Source: Plecoglossus altivelis (Eukaryota > Chordata > Actinopteri > Osmeriformes > Plecoglossidae). From it: a stretch of 64,000 nt of DNA. The translations under genes and the position numbers were made by a program. Position 1 is the stretch's first letter. The number at the start of each line of letters is the position of its first letter. This document shows, one piece after another, positions 10,939 through 22,061 of the stretch. Location of the stretch: the NCBI GenBank assembly GCA_036571765.1, contig BROE01000005.1:6865614-6929613 (forward strand), written 5' to 3'. Under the pieces are notes generated by a model that was not told the DNA's origin, made no database searches, and saw only the letters and a list, made by a program, of their open reading frames with translations.

Positions 10939-12583
10939 CTGCAAGCACGGAATCTAATCCTCTTTGAGGAAAGCAGATAACTATCAAGCCCTAACCCTAC
11001 CTGCTGGACAAGCCTTCTCTATCGTCAATGCAACAACCTTGCTCTATTTATTTCTGGTTTTGTTATTAAAGGGGACATTATCATTAGGATTTTTTCCCCA
11101 ACATAAGTAATAGAGAATAATGAGGCTGAACACAATGTAGGATAATAGTATAGCCTTTGAGCCTTGTAGAAAATTAATGTCTATACTGTGTGCAGGATTT
11201 GATGGCAGGGCATTACCACACATACGATACCACACACTGCCTCAAAATAAGTTTAGCTGTTACTTGAATGTTGTATAGCTGATTCATTCTTCCTCCTACT
11301 GACAATTTGACCCACTTTACAAGGGATTCCCCTCCTGACCCCCGGTTACCTAACGATAATCTCCTGCTGTTTCCAAAGGAGTGAGCGTAAAAGAGGAAGA
11401 GTGAGAAAGAGAGATGAGAAGGGAGAGAGAGGGGAGAGGCGTCGAGATGAGAAAAAGTGAATGAGTAAGTGAGTGGGGACGTGGTGAGTAAATTAGTTTA
11501 TGTGTCTTTATCTATAGCTTCAAGGGTTGGTAGACAGAAGTAAGGAGATGACATGCATTTGCATTTCGATAATCCATTTGCCTAATTATGTGTCTGTGCT
11601 GGAGTGAACCCCTGTCCACTGTTCTGTAACAGCAGAGAGCGCTCTAGGTCTGTAGATCTGCACAGATGCACCAACTAAACTTACTGACACTTATACAGCA
11701 GTGAGTTCAATCTACTTTCTTCATGTCCATGGGAACCAGTCTAAATAGAACTTAAGATAGGATATTATGACATGTATTATAGATGATCTCTTAGAATAAA
11801 TACAATAATAAGAGTTGTATCCAGGTGGCAGCGAGATAATTCAAACAGGTGAATTCTGTGGTGGTTACTGTGGAAGTAACAGTTAAACCAACGGTAGTGG
11901 TTTGGTTTAATTTTAAAAAGAGAAAGTTGAACACAGCACAATTTGCCAGCAGAGGGCAGACTTGACATGGGCCATCTATAAAAAGGTAGCCTTTGTAGCA
12001 AAACCAAGGGACAGTTAGGTGAGCAAAGGGCTGTTCAGGCCAGGGACACTGCGTGGTGCTATCCTTGTACCACATAGCTTCTTACTGTAACAAGGAAGTG
12101 ACTGACTGAAATGTGCATAAAGATGGTCTACATAAAATGTAATATGATTGTGATATGAAGCTAAACTAGTATTTCAGTTAATTAAAAAGCATTTGGCAAC
12201 ATATCATGGAGGTACAGTATTCACGAATAAAAAATACACATTTTATTGATTGCATTACATTGATTTACTCAGTATTTTAATGTCACAGGAATTCCACATG
12301 ATACAAATTATCACTTAATTTCTGATCTGTTCTGCCAGCATCATGTGAAGGACCTCTGTATTCCCATGTTAGAGTTGTTGCATCATTAGCGAGACACCCA
12401 CCTTTCTGAGAGATGACGAAGCCACGAGAAAGTGTCAGGAGGGTGTCCCGTCGGCACGAGCGCAGACAGCAGGGAACAGCTGCAGTTTTAGGTTCGCGCG
12501 ATATATTCACTGCACTGCGAGTAAAATATCAGCATATTATTCTCTAAAACGTAGAATAACGTAAAATCCAACCTTATAATAAA
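10939..12583. other. Region between the tspoap1-like exons and ywhag
   Basis: I searched the minus strand for earlier RIM-BP exons and found none. The right end, from about 12.4 kb, is relatively CpG-rich (cgcgcgata around 12495) and should be the ywhag promoter and 5' UTR. The middle holds a purine-rich patch at 11380-11480 and nothing else I can name. Confidence 0.5.
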
Positions 12584-15500
12584 ATGGTTGATCGCGAGCA
12601 GCTGGTGCAGAAAGCCAGGCTGGCTGAACAGGCGGAGAGATATGATGATATGGCAGCAGCCATGAAATCGGTAAGTCTCTCCACCCAAACCACTGCCTTG
12701 GAATGACACTATTTGACATGAAGCATTTTCCCAAGTATTGTAATTATGTATGATAGCTGAATGTATCAGTCTATACATTTTATTTACTCTGGGCTAGTCA
12801 GATGTCTACAGAAGTGAAACATTTTGATAGTGAAGGTGGTATATTGTAAATTCAGGGTTACGCGCTCATTCAGCGACATCACTGCAATGCACAATCATCT
12901 GAATAAATCAAAACTGTACGAGTTTCAACTCAAACTCTACTCATTCCCATGGCGAGTTTTTAAATGAAAAGATCGGTGTTATAATAAAAGGCTGATATGC
13001 ACTGAAGAATGTGTCTGTTCAGCTCCTTGGGCGGTGCCTTTCTCATGTCTTGCACTGCGATTCACTACACTACAAAGTAATATTTAAGATACATCCAAAT
13101 TAAATCTTCTTAAAGTATTTTACATACTATTATTTTTATATTTGTAGACTGTTGATATTTGTCTGAGTTGTCATTAAATAAAACCTGACAAGTACTGTCA
13201 GCGTATGGAAGTTATACCCATCAGGAATACATTAAATTAAATTGTGTATTCAACTTAACGAAAATTTGTAGTAGATATGTTGTTGACCTCTATGATAAAT
13301 CCTCTAAAAAATAACTGTGCTGTCAAATTGAAAATGTGCGATATAAATCTGACTCAATCTTAGACTGGTTTCTCAATTTGTAGCTCTTTACACAAAACAA
13401 ACGTAGGAGGCAGCAGAAGTCTCTAGAAAATTATTTGTCGTATTGCAGTGAGTCAATATGTTGAGACTGAGGCTGTGGTGTTTTCTGTTAGTTTATTATT
13501 AAACGTTGAATTGCGATCTTCCATGTTTTATTGTTCAGCATACAGATTATAATTGTTCCTTAATTTGTGTGAATCTGTTGATGTGCGGTTGCAGAAGACT
13601 ATGTTACAGTTGGCCAATGTTCGAATTCAGCCTCTAATGGACTACAAGGCGGCTTGCCTCATTCGCCTACTGCTAGGCGTCTGAAATATTATCGGTAGCC
13701 TTGGTTACATTAAGGTCAAATTGGAGTTTGATTCAGTTGGAAAATGCGTTGTCACCAGAACATAAATTTATTTCGTTAGTGACTTGATATGCACTACGAC
13801 GCCCTCTCTGGAGTTCAGAGAACATCGGTTTATGCTGTTGTGCCTAAAGCCAAGGTAGATTTGTCGTTGGACAGTCTAAATAGGTTGATTTGGCTGTGAA
13901 GGGGTGTGCTGTCTCAAAGGGAAATCCCACTTCTTTCGTCAGGAGTCGGTTTATGGAGTAACTCCACAAGGGATCAAATAACCATCTATTTGACCTGCTC
14001 CATAACCATATCACTTGGGTATCTTGCACACATTGAAAGTTAAACTGTTGAGGTCAGTTGCTACTTCAATATTTCTCACTCATCTGTAGCAGTACATACT
14101 GTACCATTGGCAGAAGAATAGGAGACAACAGGTATTCACTTGTATTTCTCAAAAACATGGAAAACAAATAACGGTTTCATAATCTTTACATGTATCCTAT
14201 ATTAACATATATTGTCGTATGTTGGCCATGGAAATTATGACTCTGACGTCATCTCCCAGCCGCCATCTTTCATTCCCTGGAGGGAATGTCACATTAGCTC
14301 ATGAGGAAGTAGCAGTGTCGGTTCATCGATAAGAGCCGTTGGGGCCACTCGCTAGCCTCTGTTTTATTTTAATACTGTGATCTCACAGTTAGACACTCAA
14401 GACCAAGGGGGATGGGACATGGAAGGTTCAATTCAGTGATAGTTAGGTTATCTGCATTTGGAAGTTTTTTTTCCAGTTTATGAAATTTCATGAACACTTA
14501 ATTAGGCACTTAGGCAATATAAAAGCGAACCATTATTTGATTTTGGTATTGCCACGGGCCCTAAATATAGTATTTAAGTTCAAATAAAATCAAGTACACC
14601 AAATTGCTGTAAATAGACCATGCTTTTACCTGTATCTCAATACCAGTTTGCATACAACACATCATCCTACTCCACAATGGTTTATAAATAGTTAAATCTG
14701 TGGTCAGAGTGATACTCTTGCCTGGTCTTTCAGTCAGGTGAAAGGTCATTTTGAACCAGAGAGAAGGTCACTGAAACACGTGAACTAACTGCCTGGTGCA
14801 GGGATCGTCTTCACTTACAGAGCAGCTGCCCCTCCAGTGCTCATGGGAACATCATCCACCCCACCCCCACTCTCAGTATATGGAATATGGCTGCTTGCTT
14901 CCTAGCATTAGCTGACCATGTGGCAGCTGGAGAGACTGGTACAATAAATTAAGCGATTGCCATGGAAACTGGGAATTGCAAATGGCAATTTGAATTGAAT
15001 ATCCCTAACGCTGTGCCGTGCACTGATATTGAATGTTATCATAATGTAGTGATAAAGACAGCCTACTGTACATAAAACCTGCAGGAATTTACTTTTACAC
15101 TTCAAACATTTATCACATGCTTTTACATACAAATAGCACATTGTAAATATAGCTGATAATCCTCAGAAGTGCAAAGTCCATCAATATTTTGGTGGTTCGA
15201 GCAGTCTTTATCTTTGCCAGCCACATAGCAACAATAACATAATCTCAACCACGTATTGAAACACACACGTGAAGTAGTTTATGGTTGCATTATGAATGGG
15301 ATAACAAATGTGTCATTATCCATGTCACAATTATTCGATATTCACCAGTAACCTCTAAACCTTGCTGTACCCTCTCTAAGGTAACAGAACTAAACGAGGC
15401 CCTGTCCAATGAGGAGAGGAACCTTCTGTCTGTAGCCTATAAGAACGTGGTTGGTGCGCGCCGCTCATCCTGGAGGGTTATTTCCTCCATTGAGCAGAAA

Positions 15501-16037
15501 ACCTCCGCCGATGGCAACGAGAAGAAGATAGAGATGGTGAGGGCCTACAGGGAGAAGATCGAGAAGGAGCTGGAGGCTGTGTGTCAGGATGTCCTCAACC
15601 TGCTGGACAACTTCCTCATCAAGAACTGCAGCGAGACGCAGCACGAGAGCAAGGTGTTCTACCTGAAGATGAAGGGAGACTACTACCGCTACCTGGCCGA
15701 GGTGGCCACCGGTGAGAAGAGGGCCACCGTGGTGGAGTCCTCTGAGAAGGCTTACAGCGAGGCCCATGAGATCAGCAAGGAGCACATGCAGCCTACCCAT
15801 CCTATCCGCCTGGGTCTGGCTCTCAACTACTCCGTGTTCTACTACGAGATCCAGAACGCCCCTGAACAAGCCTGCCACCTGGCCAAGACCGCCTTCGACG
15901 ACGCCATCGCTGAGCTGGACACCCTCAACGAGGACTCCTACAAAGACTCCACTCTCATCATGCAGCTGCTTCGAGACAACTTGACACTGTGGACAAGTGA
16001 CCAGCAGGATGACGAGGGAGGGGAGGGCAACAATTAA
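12584..16037 (+). CDS. ywhag: 14-3-3 protein gamma
   Basis: Two coding exons, 12584-12670 and 15381-16037, are separated by a 2.7-kb phase-0 intron and give 247 residues, exactly the vertebrate YWHAG length. The start [20 protein letters not shown] and the tail DDEGGEGNN are diagnostic of the gamma isoform. It is a cytosolic dimeric adaptor that binds phosphoserine/threonine motifs on many partners. The phosphate-binding basic pocket is intact: Lys in LLSVAYKN, Arg in GARRSSWR, and the Arg-Tyr pair in YYRYLAEV. A few substitutions from mammals are seen (e.g. [15 protein letters not shown]). Exon 2 has high GC at third positions, in contrast to the AT-rich flanks. The neighbour hspb1 is also its neighbour at human 7q11.23. 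The open frame that starts earlier, at 15285, is intron read-through. Confidence 0.97.
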
Positions 16038-17414
16038 GGAGAAACCACGCTAAGAAAAAAAAACGAAAAGCCGGTGGACTTTGGCAGCCGCTATTGCCGA
16101 TGATACTACCACAGCAGCTGTTGTTTATTTTTCCATGTGTTCAATGAAAAGAATCAAACAGAGATGTAAGAAGGGAGGTGAAATCTTAGTTTAATATATA
16201 TAGAAATATATATAGAGAGAGTTGAAAGGGCCTCCGTCTTGGTTTTCTCTTTGACATTTGCCAAACCACTGATGTGTCAGTCAATCAGCCTGAAGAGGTC
16301 GTTGTTCGATTGGAATGGCAGCCTCACACTGGCATTGGGACTGGTCTCGTTCCACAGGAAGCTGCTTAAGTTAGGTTTTTTGTGTGATAGAGATGTGTTC
16401 AAGACACTTGGGAGATGAAGAAATACTTGAAGGAAAATGACTCACAAAAATAGTTTGCATTGCTGCCAGTGCTAGAACAAAGCTACACTAAATGTTTGTC
16501 AGGGAGTGTGGAAAGACCATGACAACGAATTTAATGAATTAAAAACAACATAGTAGGTTTCCCCTGAATGTTGAATTGAAGTATCATGCTACTGAAAACA
16601 ATATAGAAAGGTGACAAACGTATAAATTCCTTCTGTCTGTGATATATCAGGCACTGGAACTCTTTTGGAAGACAGTTTAAAACAGATAAAACTAAAGCAG
16701 CTTCAGAGTTTGTGGTTTACTTCAGTGTTTGTTCTATTAAATGCACTTGCCTACTATACTGTTTCCTCAGTGTAAGATGACTACAGTTACAGTACAACAA
16801 TAATATCGATTATTCAATATTGTGCATGCTGTTGATGTATTTATATACAGTAGCTTGACTTTATTAACTTATACTGTGGATGTTAAGTATTCATATGATT
16901 GCAAAAGATAGGCTTTGTCTAATGTATATTTATAATTTACCCTTTTTTCTTGGTTTTGTCTTGATTTGCTATACCAAAATGGTGATTGTTGAAATTGACC
17001 TGTAATTATAGCGTTGCTATAGTGACATGCAATATGTGTATTTGATTTGTTATGGAAGTTTTAAAAAAAAGCCAAAAAAAAGAGAAATACCAAGTGATCA
17101 CTTAATATTACCAACTGGTGTTTGTCACTACAAAACTATGAATATTGAATTATAAAACAAGACTTTGTTTTTAGAACGATATTTGAGTACTTTTTCTGTC
17201 ATGTTATGCAGTATTAACAATGGTGAAGTCATCAGAATCTGAGTTTCTGTTAAGACAGAAACATGGACCACAGCTTCTTTCTGACAGTATACTTTTTCTG
17301 TTGTTTGCTGGATTGTTTTTATACCTTTTTGCTGTTTCCGAGTGACAAATATCTTGAATGTGAGTCATTATGTAGCAGTTGCACAAGAATCGAAATAATA
17401 GCTATGACAATAAA
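16038..17414 (+). other. Long 3' UTR of ywhag with polyadenylation signal
   Basis: About 1.4 kb of AU-rich sequence follows the stop and has no coding features. It contains a TA-rich patch at 16195-16220. AATAAA at 17409-17414 is a plausible end. Long AU-rich 3' UTRs are usual for vertebrate 14-3-3 genes. Extent is inferred. Confidence 0.5.
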
Positions 17415-18017
17415 AAAAAGAACATGACAAAATTATAAACAAACCATTTCAATGGTGGTCTAGTATATTGTTGTAATGTCAGGAACTACATTTGACCAGA
17501 AACAGATGGAAGTGTATGAATCCTTGGTGATGTAACATTACAATGTGTGCCTAAGATAAAACAAAGATCAACATACAGTATGACTGTCATGACTTGAAGC
17601 GGTTGTTCAGGGGAAGGTATCTATTTAAATGTCCATGAAAATATGTATGCAACAAGGGGTTTACACTCTCCATGACTAAGACTATGATACAAGACTAACT
17701 AGATGAACACCAATACACATTTCTGATCATGTTGTGGTGCAAAACGTATATACTTGTCCAACAAATTCAGGGCTCACTGGCTCATCCGCTGTCAATGCAG
17801 TTTCTGTCCATTCATTTCCTTTGAGAGTTACAATATCCCAACTTAGTTTTAACAAGAGGACGTATAGTTGAAGTAGGCTACGATTTCTTTCTGCTTGGTG
17901 GAGTCTTCTCCAATGCTGCTTTTTATGGTCCATTGTGGATTCATTCTATAACCCGTTGTTTTAAAATGGCGCTGCTAATTAATTTGTCATTAGTTTTGTT
18001 TACGTTTTGTTTTTATC

Positions 18018-18047
18018 CATTTAGCAGATGCTTTTATCCAAAGCGAT
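18018..18047 (+). repeat. Dispersed fish repeat fragment
   Basis: The motif CATTTAGCAGATGCTTTTAT followed by CCAAAGCGA is one I recognise as the conserved core of a repeat scattered in many copies through teleost genomes. Only this core is clear, with degraded flanks. I cannot assign the family without a repeat library. Confidence 0.45.
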
Positions 18048-18591
18048 CATTTTGTCATCTGTCATCAGGATCATACTTCATCATTGGAAGTCCATGCATT
18101 GTTATTATTTGTTATTTATTTAACTGAATTGTTTTGGTCTATACCTTGTTTGTATTTACATTTTCATTTAATTTCAAGTGAAATGAGTAACTGTAGGAAA
18201 ACATTTACTTTAACATTTACCATCAACAAATTAAAAGCAACTTTTCAATACAGAAATCCAGCAAATTTTAGGGGACATTTGACTGGCGTAATTTATAGAA
18301 AATGTTTGCCATTTGATTGCCTTTTGTTGTCCTATTAAAGTGATTTGTTTATCTGTATTTTCATAATTTTTTATTGCGACCATTGCAGTTTCCATAATTA
18401 ATTTTCTGCTTCATTCTTTTAAGTTTAAATATAAGAGACTTAATGGTGAGATGCTTGAAGCAGCTGACACCAGCATCTGGAGGTACACTTAGCTTCTCTT
18501 CAGTACAATGCTTAAGCTGTTTAGGGGTCATACACTTAGATCAAAGATCTCTTTAGCGTGTGTAAGTATGTGTAATATTGTCTGCCTACCT

Positions 18592-18595
<4 letters not shown>

Positions 18596-18642
<47 letters not shown>

Positions 18643-18670
18643 CCTGTGTGTATGTGTGTGTGTGAGAGAG
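18596..18670. repeat. (CT)n followed by (GT)n microsatellite
   Basis: About 18 CT units at 18596-18632 pass into imperfect GT repeats up to about 18662 and a short GA run. Confidence 0.95.
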
Positions 18671-20655
18671 AGATAGATGAAACAGTGAGAGTATGTCTAA
18701 ATGGCTGCATTGCAGAGCAGAGAGGCTGCCAGATTTTTAGAATTATTTTTGAAAAGACGAAGAAGATTTGAAATGGTCCTCTGCTCATCAAATAAACTGT
18801 CATAATATGGAATAGGAGTTCTGAAATATATAGGTTCTTCTCATTTGATCTTAGAGTAGTTCGATGAGGCCTTAAGTTTGATAGACTTTGAATATCTTTT
18901 ACTTGAAACCATTGAGTTATCATTATTTGCATTCCACTACAGTCGATTTGTTTTATAGGATTATTAATGGACAACTGTTTTCAACGGTACCACTCCGTGA
19001 TTATCTGAAGAGGCATCTTCTGTCTCTGTCGGCTGCATCCTGCTGCAGAAGCCTGCTGCACTGAAGCTTTCATGAGATGATTTTCTGTGCTTGGAACGGT
19101 CCTCCTTGCCAGCCAATAGCTGATAGGTTTTCCCCCCCGCAGTCACCAATCCAATTCTTGTTGCTAGGGCTATAATAAGCATCCAACTCTTAGCTCAGCT
19201 TCTTGCTGCACCGCTTGCTTCTCGCAAAAAAAGATGAAAGCTTGAGCAACACAGAACATATTAGAATTCAGCACCAACCTATAAATCGGCACCAACCTGT
19301 TTACCACTCAGCGCTGCGCTCAATCCTATTTAGAGGCGGTTTCACCGAGTTATACCAATTACAACCGGCAATTACAATCAGAGACAAGACAGACACACAG
19401 TGACACAGAAGATACAGTGCAATCGCTGTCAGCAAAATAATCATCGGTAGATAAATTAGGTACACAGCAGGCAGAAAGACGGCTTTCGTATCCGAAGATC
19501 GAAAAAACACCAGCCGTTGTAAAGATAAAGGCTTTCAAAACGGGATGTTTTAGAGGAGTGCTCAATCACATTCTGAATGTCAATTAAAATTACATGTTGT
19601 CTCAGATGATTCTTACTGGGAGACTCACAATCTGTGGGGAGAATTGTGTAGTTTTAGCGTTTGAGGACCAGTGTACTGCAGTATCGATGTTTTCCCCACC
19701 CATGTAACATCTTTAAGGTGGCCAAGGTAGCCATCCCGGTGGCAAGAACGGCAGGTCTATAGGTGGACACTGGAGGGCAGCAGAAGATGGGGTTGGAACT
19801 CCATGTAGACATAAGGGTCTGTCTGGAAAATCAACCGTGACTGTGTAACACCAGAGGGGGTTGCAGCAGCTGAACACTATCCATGTAATGCACAGTAAGG
19901 AAAATATATCAAGCAGATAACCAGTAGCATAATTGATTTACTGGACAATGGACACACTGGCGATGAAAGGACTGACTATAGCCACCTCCTGGACCTGCGG
20001 GTGTATTCAGTATATTTCGGCACATTGTTTGCTTTTTGCAAGTTGAAAGATACAGGCTTCATTAGAAAGTCTATTCTATGGCATGACAACCTGACGTTCA
20101 CGTTTAGAAAGTTAAAAGATGACGAGGCTGCTCCAAAAATACGTTCTAATTCAAATGCATGAAAAGCACAGAGGATGCTCACTGCCCAGACAGCTAGTTC
20201 TATAAATAGCTCTTTGTATTGCCTGGGAGAAGAAGTTTGAGGTGGAAAGGGACATTACTGTGACAGGCCCACCACTGAGAATAGACTAACAGTATACTCA
20301 GTCGCTGATCAACAATTGCTTGCATAAGAGAACCTCTGCCAAATTTAGCACACTACCCCCTCAATCTGTTCCAGATTTATCACAATGCTGGGCCATTTAC
20401 TCTGCAAATAGATGCTTTGTATCACATATCCCACCATCCCCATTATCTAGAAGCTGATTAAGCTTCATTAAGAAGAAATTCTGAAATGCATGGTTAAGTA
20501 TTTCATAATCTTGGCTTAGCTTCTCTCCTTCTTTCAAAATACATTCTGTGTTAATGAAGGCTATGCGTGGTTGAAATGAATGCTGTTCATAAATATGGTG
20601 AAGTTGCAATACAGTAGGAGACTGAGAAACACAAACACTTTAACCTGATTGTAGC

Positions 20656-20661
20656 TTTATT
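20656..20661 (-). terminator. Polyadenylation signal of hspb1
   Basis: AATAAA on the minus strand, about 430 bases beyond the hspb1 stop at 21092 and on the same strand. It would give a 3' UTR of ordinary length. Confidence 0.5.
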
Positions 20662-21091
20662 ATCTCACAACTCACATGCAGCATCAAGAACAAACACAAT
20701 CAGTTATACAACAGTGCTCTCCTATCTTTACTGCTGGTTAACATCTACTGTTTTGTAGATATTTTGTATCCTTGATTCTTCCAGGTTTGGTTGCTGAGAA
20801 ATCCTGCCAGATGAACTTTTCTTTAACCTATTTTTTAGCGTTTCCTTCAAAGCAACCAAGATCCAGAGAAAAGGTTGGACCTACCAATGATATACCAGTG
20901 GTTTACACAAGTGAAGTTGTTTTTGCAGAAACAGCCACATGAAGCACATTTACTGACAAGGACTACCAGAATATGGTACTAACAATGCAATTCAAGGTAT
21001 AAAATGGGAGGCACTAAAGTACTGATCGTTTCGAATAGCACTCGACAACTGCTGTCTGCAAAACTATCCGCTGGAGAGGCACTTCCAGGAG

Positions 21092-21962
21092 TTACTTTCT
21101 CTTGACAGACATGCTGAGGTCTCCCTGGAGAGCTGGCATGGGCAGAGAAGCCTCGACGGTCAGCACACCCTCTGGAGACAGAGAGGAGGTCACCTTCTCA
21201 GTGTCCACACCAGGGGGGAGGCTACAGATGGAAGAAACAGGAGGTTAGAACACAGAGACTCCAGAACACCCACTAGGCTGATGAATGCATGCAAAGTTGA
21301 CAATAACATGAAAGCAATGAGTTTTATCTGTTGTCATTTCCATCAGATGTTCATTCATTGTTGACTTTTTGGATCATGGATTTGTTAGTTCTGCTTTGCG
21401 TATAGTTTGTTTGTCTGTGTACTCACGTGTACTTCCTGGTGAAGTTCCTGGACACGTATCCGTGCTCGTCGCGCCTCTCTTCGTGATTTCCTGAAAAGCA
21501 GAGGCAAACGTTATTTGAGTGCAAGTTTGAATTTGAGTTTTGTGTCGCAGGATCCTGTAGGATGTGATGGACCACCGTCACCAGACACGTACCACTGATC
21601 TCAACGACTCCATCCTTGGCCTTGACTGTCAGCTCCTCGGGGGCAAACTGGTTGACGTCCAGGCTGACCCTCCACTGGTCGTGGGTCTGCCTCATCTCAG
21701 ACAGACCACTGCTCAACTGCCTGCTCATGGTGCGGGCGTAAGGGTTGCCCATCAGGGAAGGGAAGACGAAGCCACCATCCACGGAGGAGCCGGGAGGACG
21801 CAGGTAGCCGGGCCAGTGGGTGCCGGGCCAGTGGGACCACTCATCTGGGATGCTGGGCATGCCGAAGGACTGGTCGAAGAGCCTGCTGCCGTGGTGCCAG
21901 TTGCGGAAGGGGTCGAAGGTGGGCTCCCGCAGCATGGTGAAAGGAATGCGTCGCTCAGTCAT
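21092..21962 (-). CDS. hspb1: Heat shock protein beta-1 (Hsp27)
   Basis: Three exons, 21962-21593, 21490-21427 and 21221-21092, give 187 residues. It is an ATP-independent holdase chaperone that binds unfolding proteins and actin. The N-terminus MTERRIPFTMLREPTFDPFR and the WDPF-type motif are typical of HSPB1. The alpha-crystallin domain runs from about RVSLDVNQFAPEELTVK to GVLTVEA and includes the conserved Arg of SRNFTRKY. The Ser of RQLSSG matches a known HSPB1 phosphorylation site. I chose the ATG at 21962 and not the in-frame one at 22061 because a TATA box lies between them. The C-terminal extension is odd: after LTVEASLPMPA it ends QGDLSMSVKRK, with no I-x-I/V motif, and is shorter than in mammals (about 205 residues in total). 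The neighbour ywhag matches conserved synteny. Confidence 0.95.
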
Positions 21963-22044
21963 CGTGCCGCTTGGTTGTGGAGGGAAGGTCTCAGTCTTGT
22001 ACTGTGTCAAGATGAGAGTGGACTGACGCTCCTCAGGAATGGGC

Positions 22045-22050
22045 TTTATA
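22045..22050 (-). promoter_or_regulatory. TATA box of hspb1
   Basis: TATAAA on the minus strand (within gtttataaagccc) lies 83 bases upstream of the MTERR start codon. Transcription would begin near 22015-22020 and leave a 5' UTR of about 55 bases. It lies downstream of the ATG at 22061, so that start cannot be in the main transcript. No perfect heat-shock element was seen; a partial one, built on GAATTC, is near 22154. Confidence 0.7.
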
Positions 22051-22061
22051 AACCTCTCCAT

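Larger units (their letters stand above)
17415..20655. other. Intergenic between convergent ywhag and hspb1
   Basis: No gene was recognised. It holds a dispersed-repeat fragment near 18018 and a (CT)n/(GT)n microsatellite near 18595. The remainder is AT-rich, unique-looking sequence. Confidence 0.5.

Noticed and set aside
15285..15380. Upstream extension of the ywhag exon 2 frame
   Set aside because: Intron sequence before a clear acceptor. The true N-terminus is encoded by the exon at 12584-12670.
15465..15878. 137-codon minus-strand open frame
   Set aside because: Shadow of ywhag exon 2, whose strong third-position GC bias keeps the opposite strand open.
18528..18974. 148-codon minus-strand open frame with Arg-Glu runs
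   Set aside because: Translation of the CT/GA microsatellite and its flanks.
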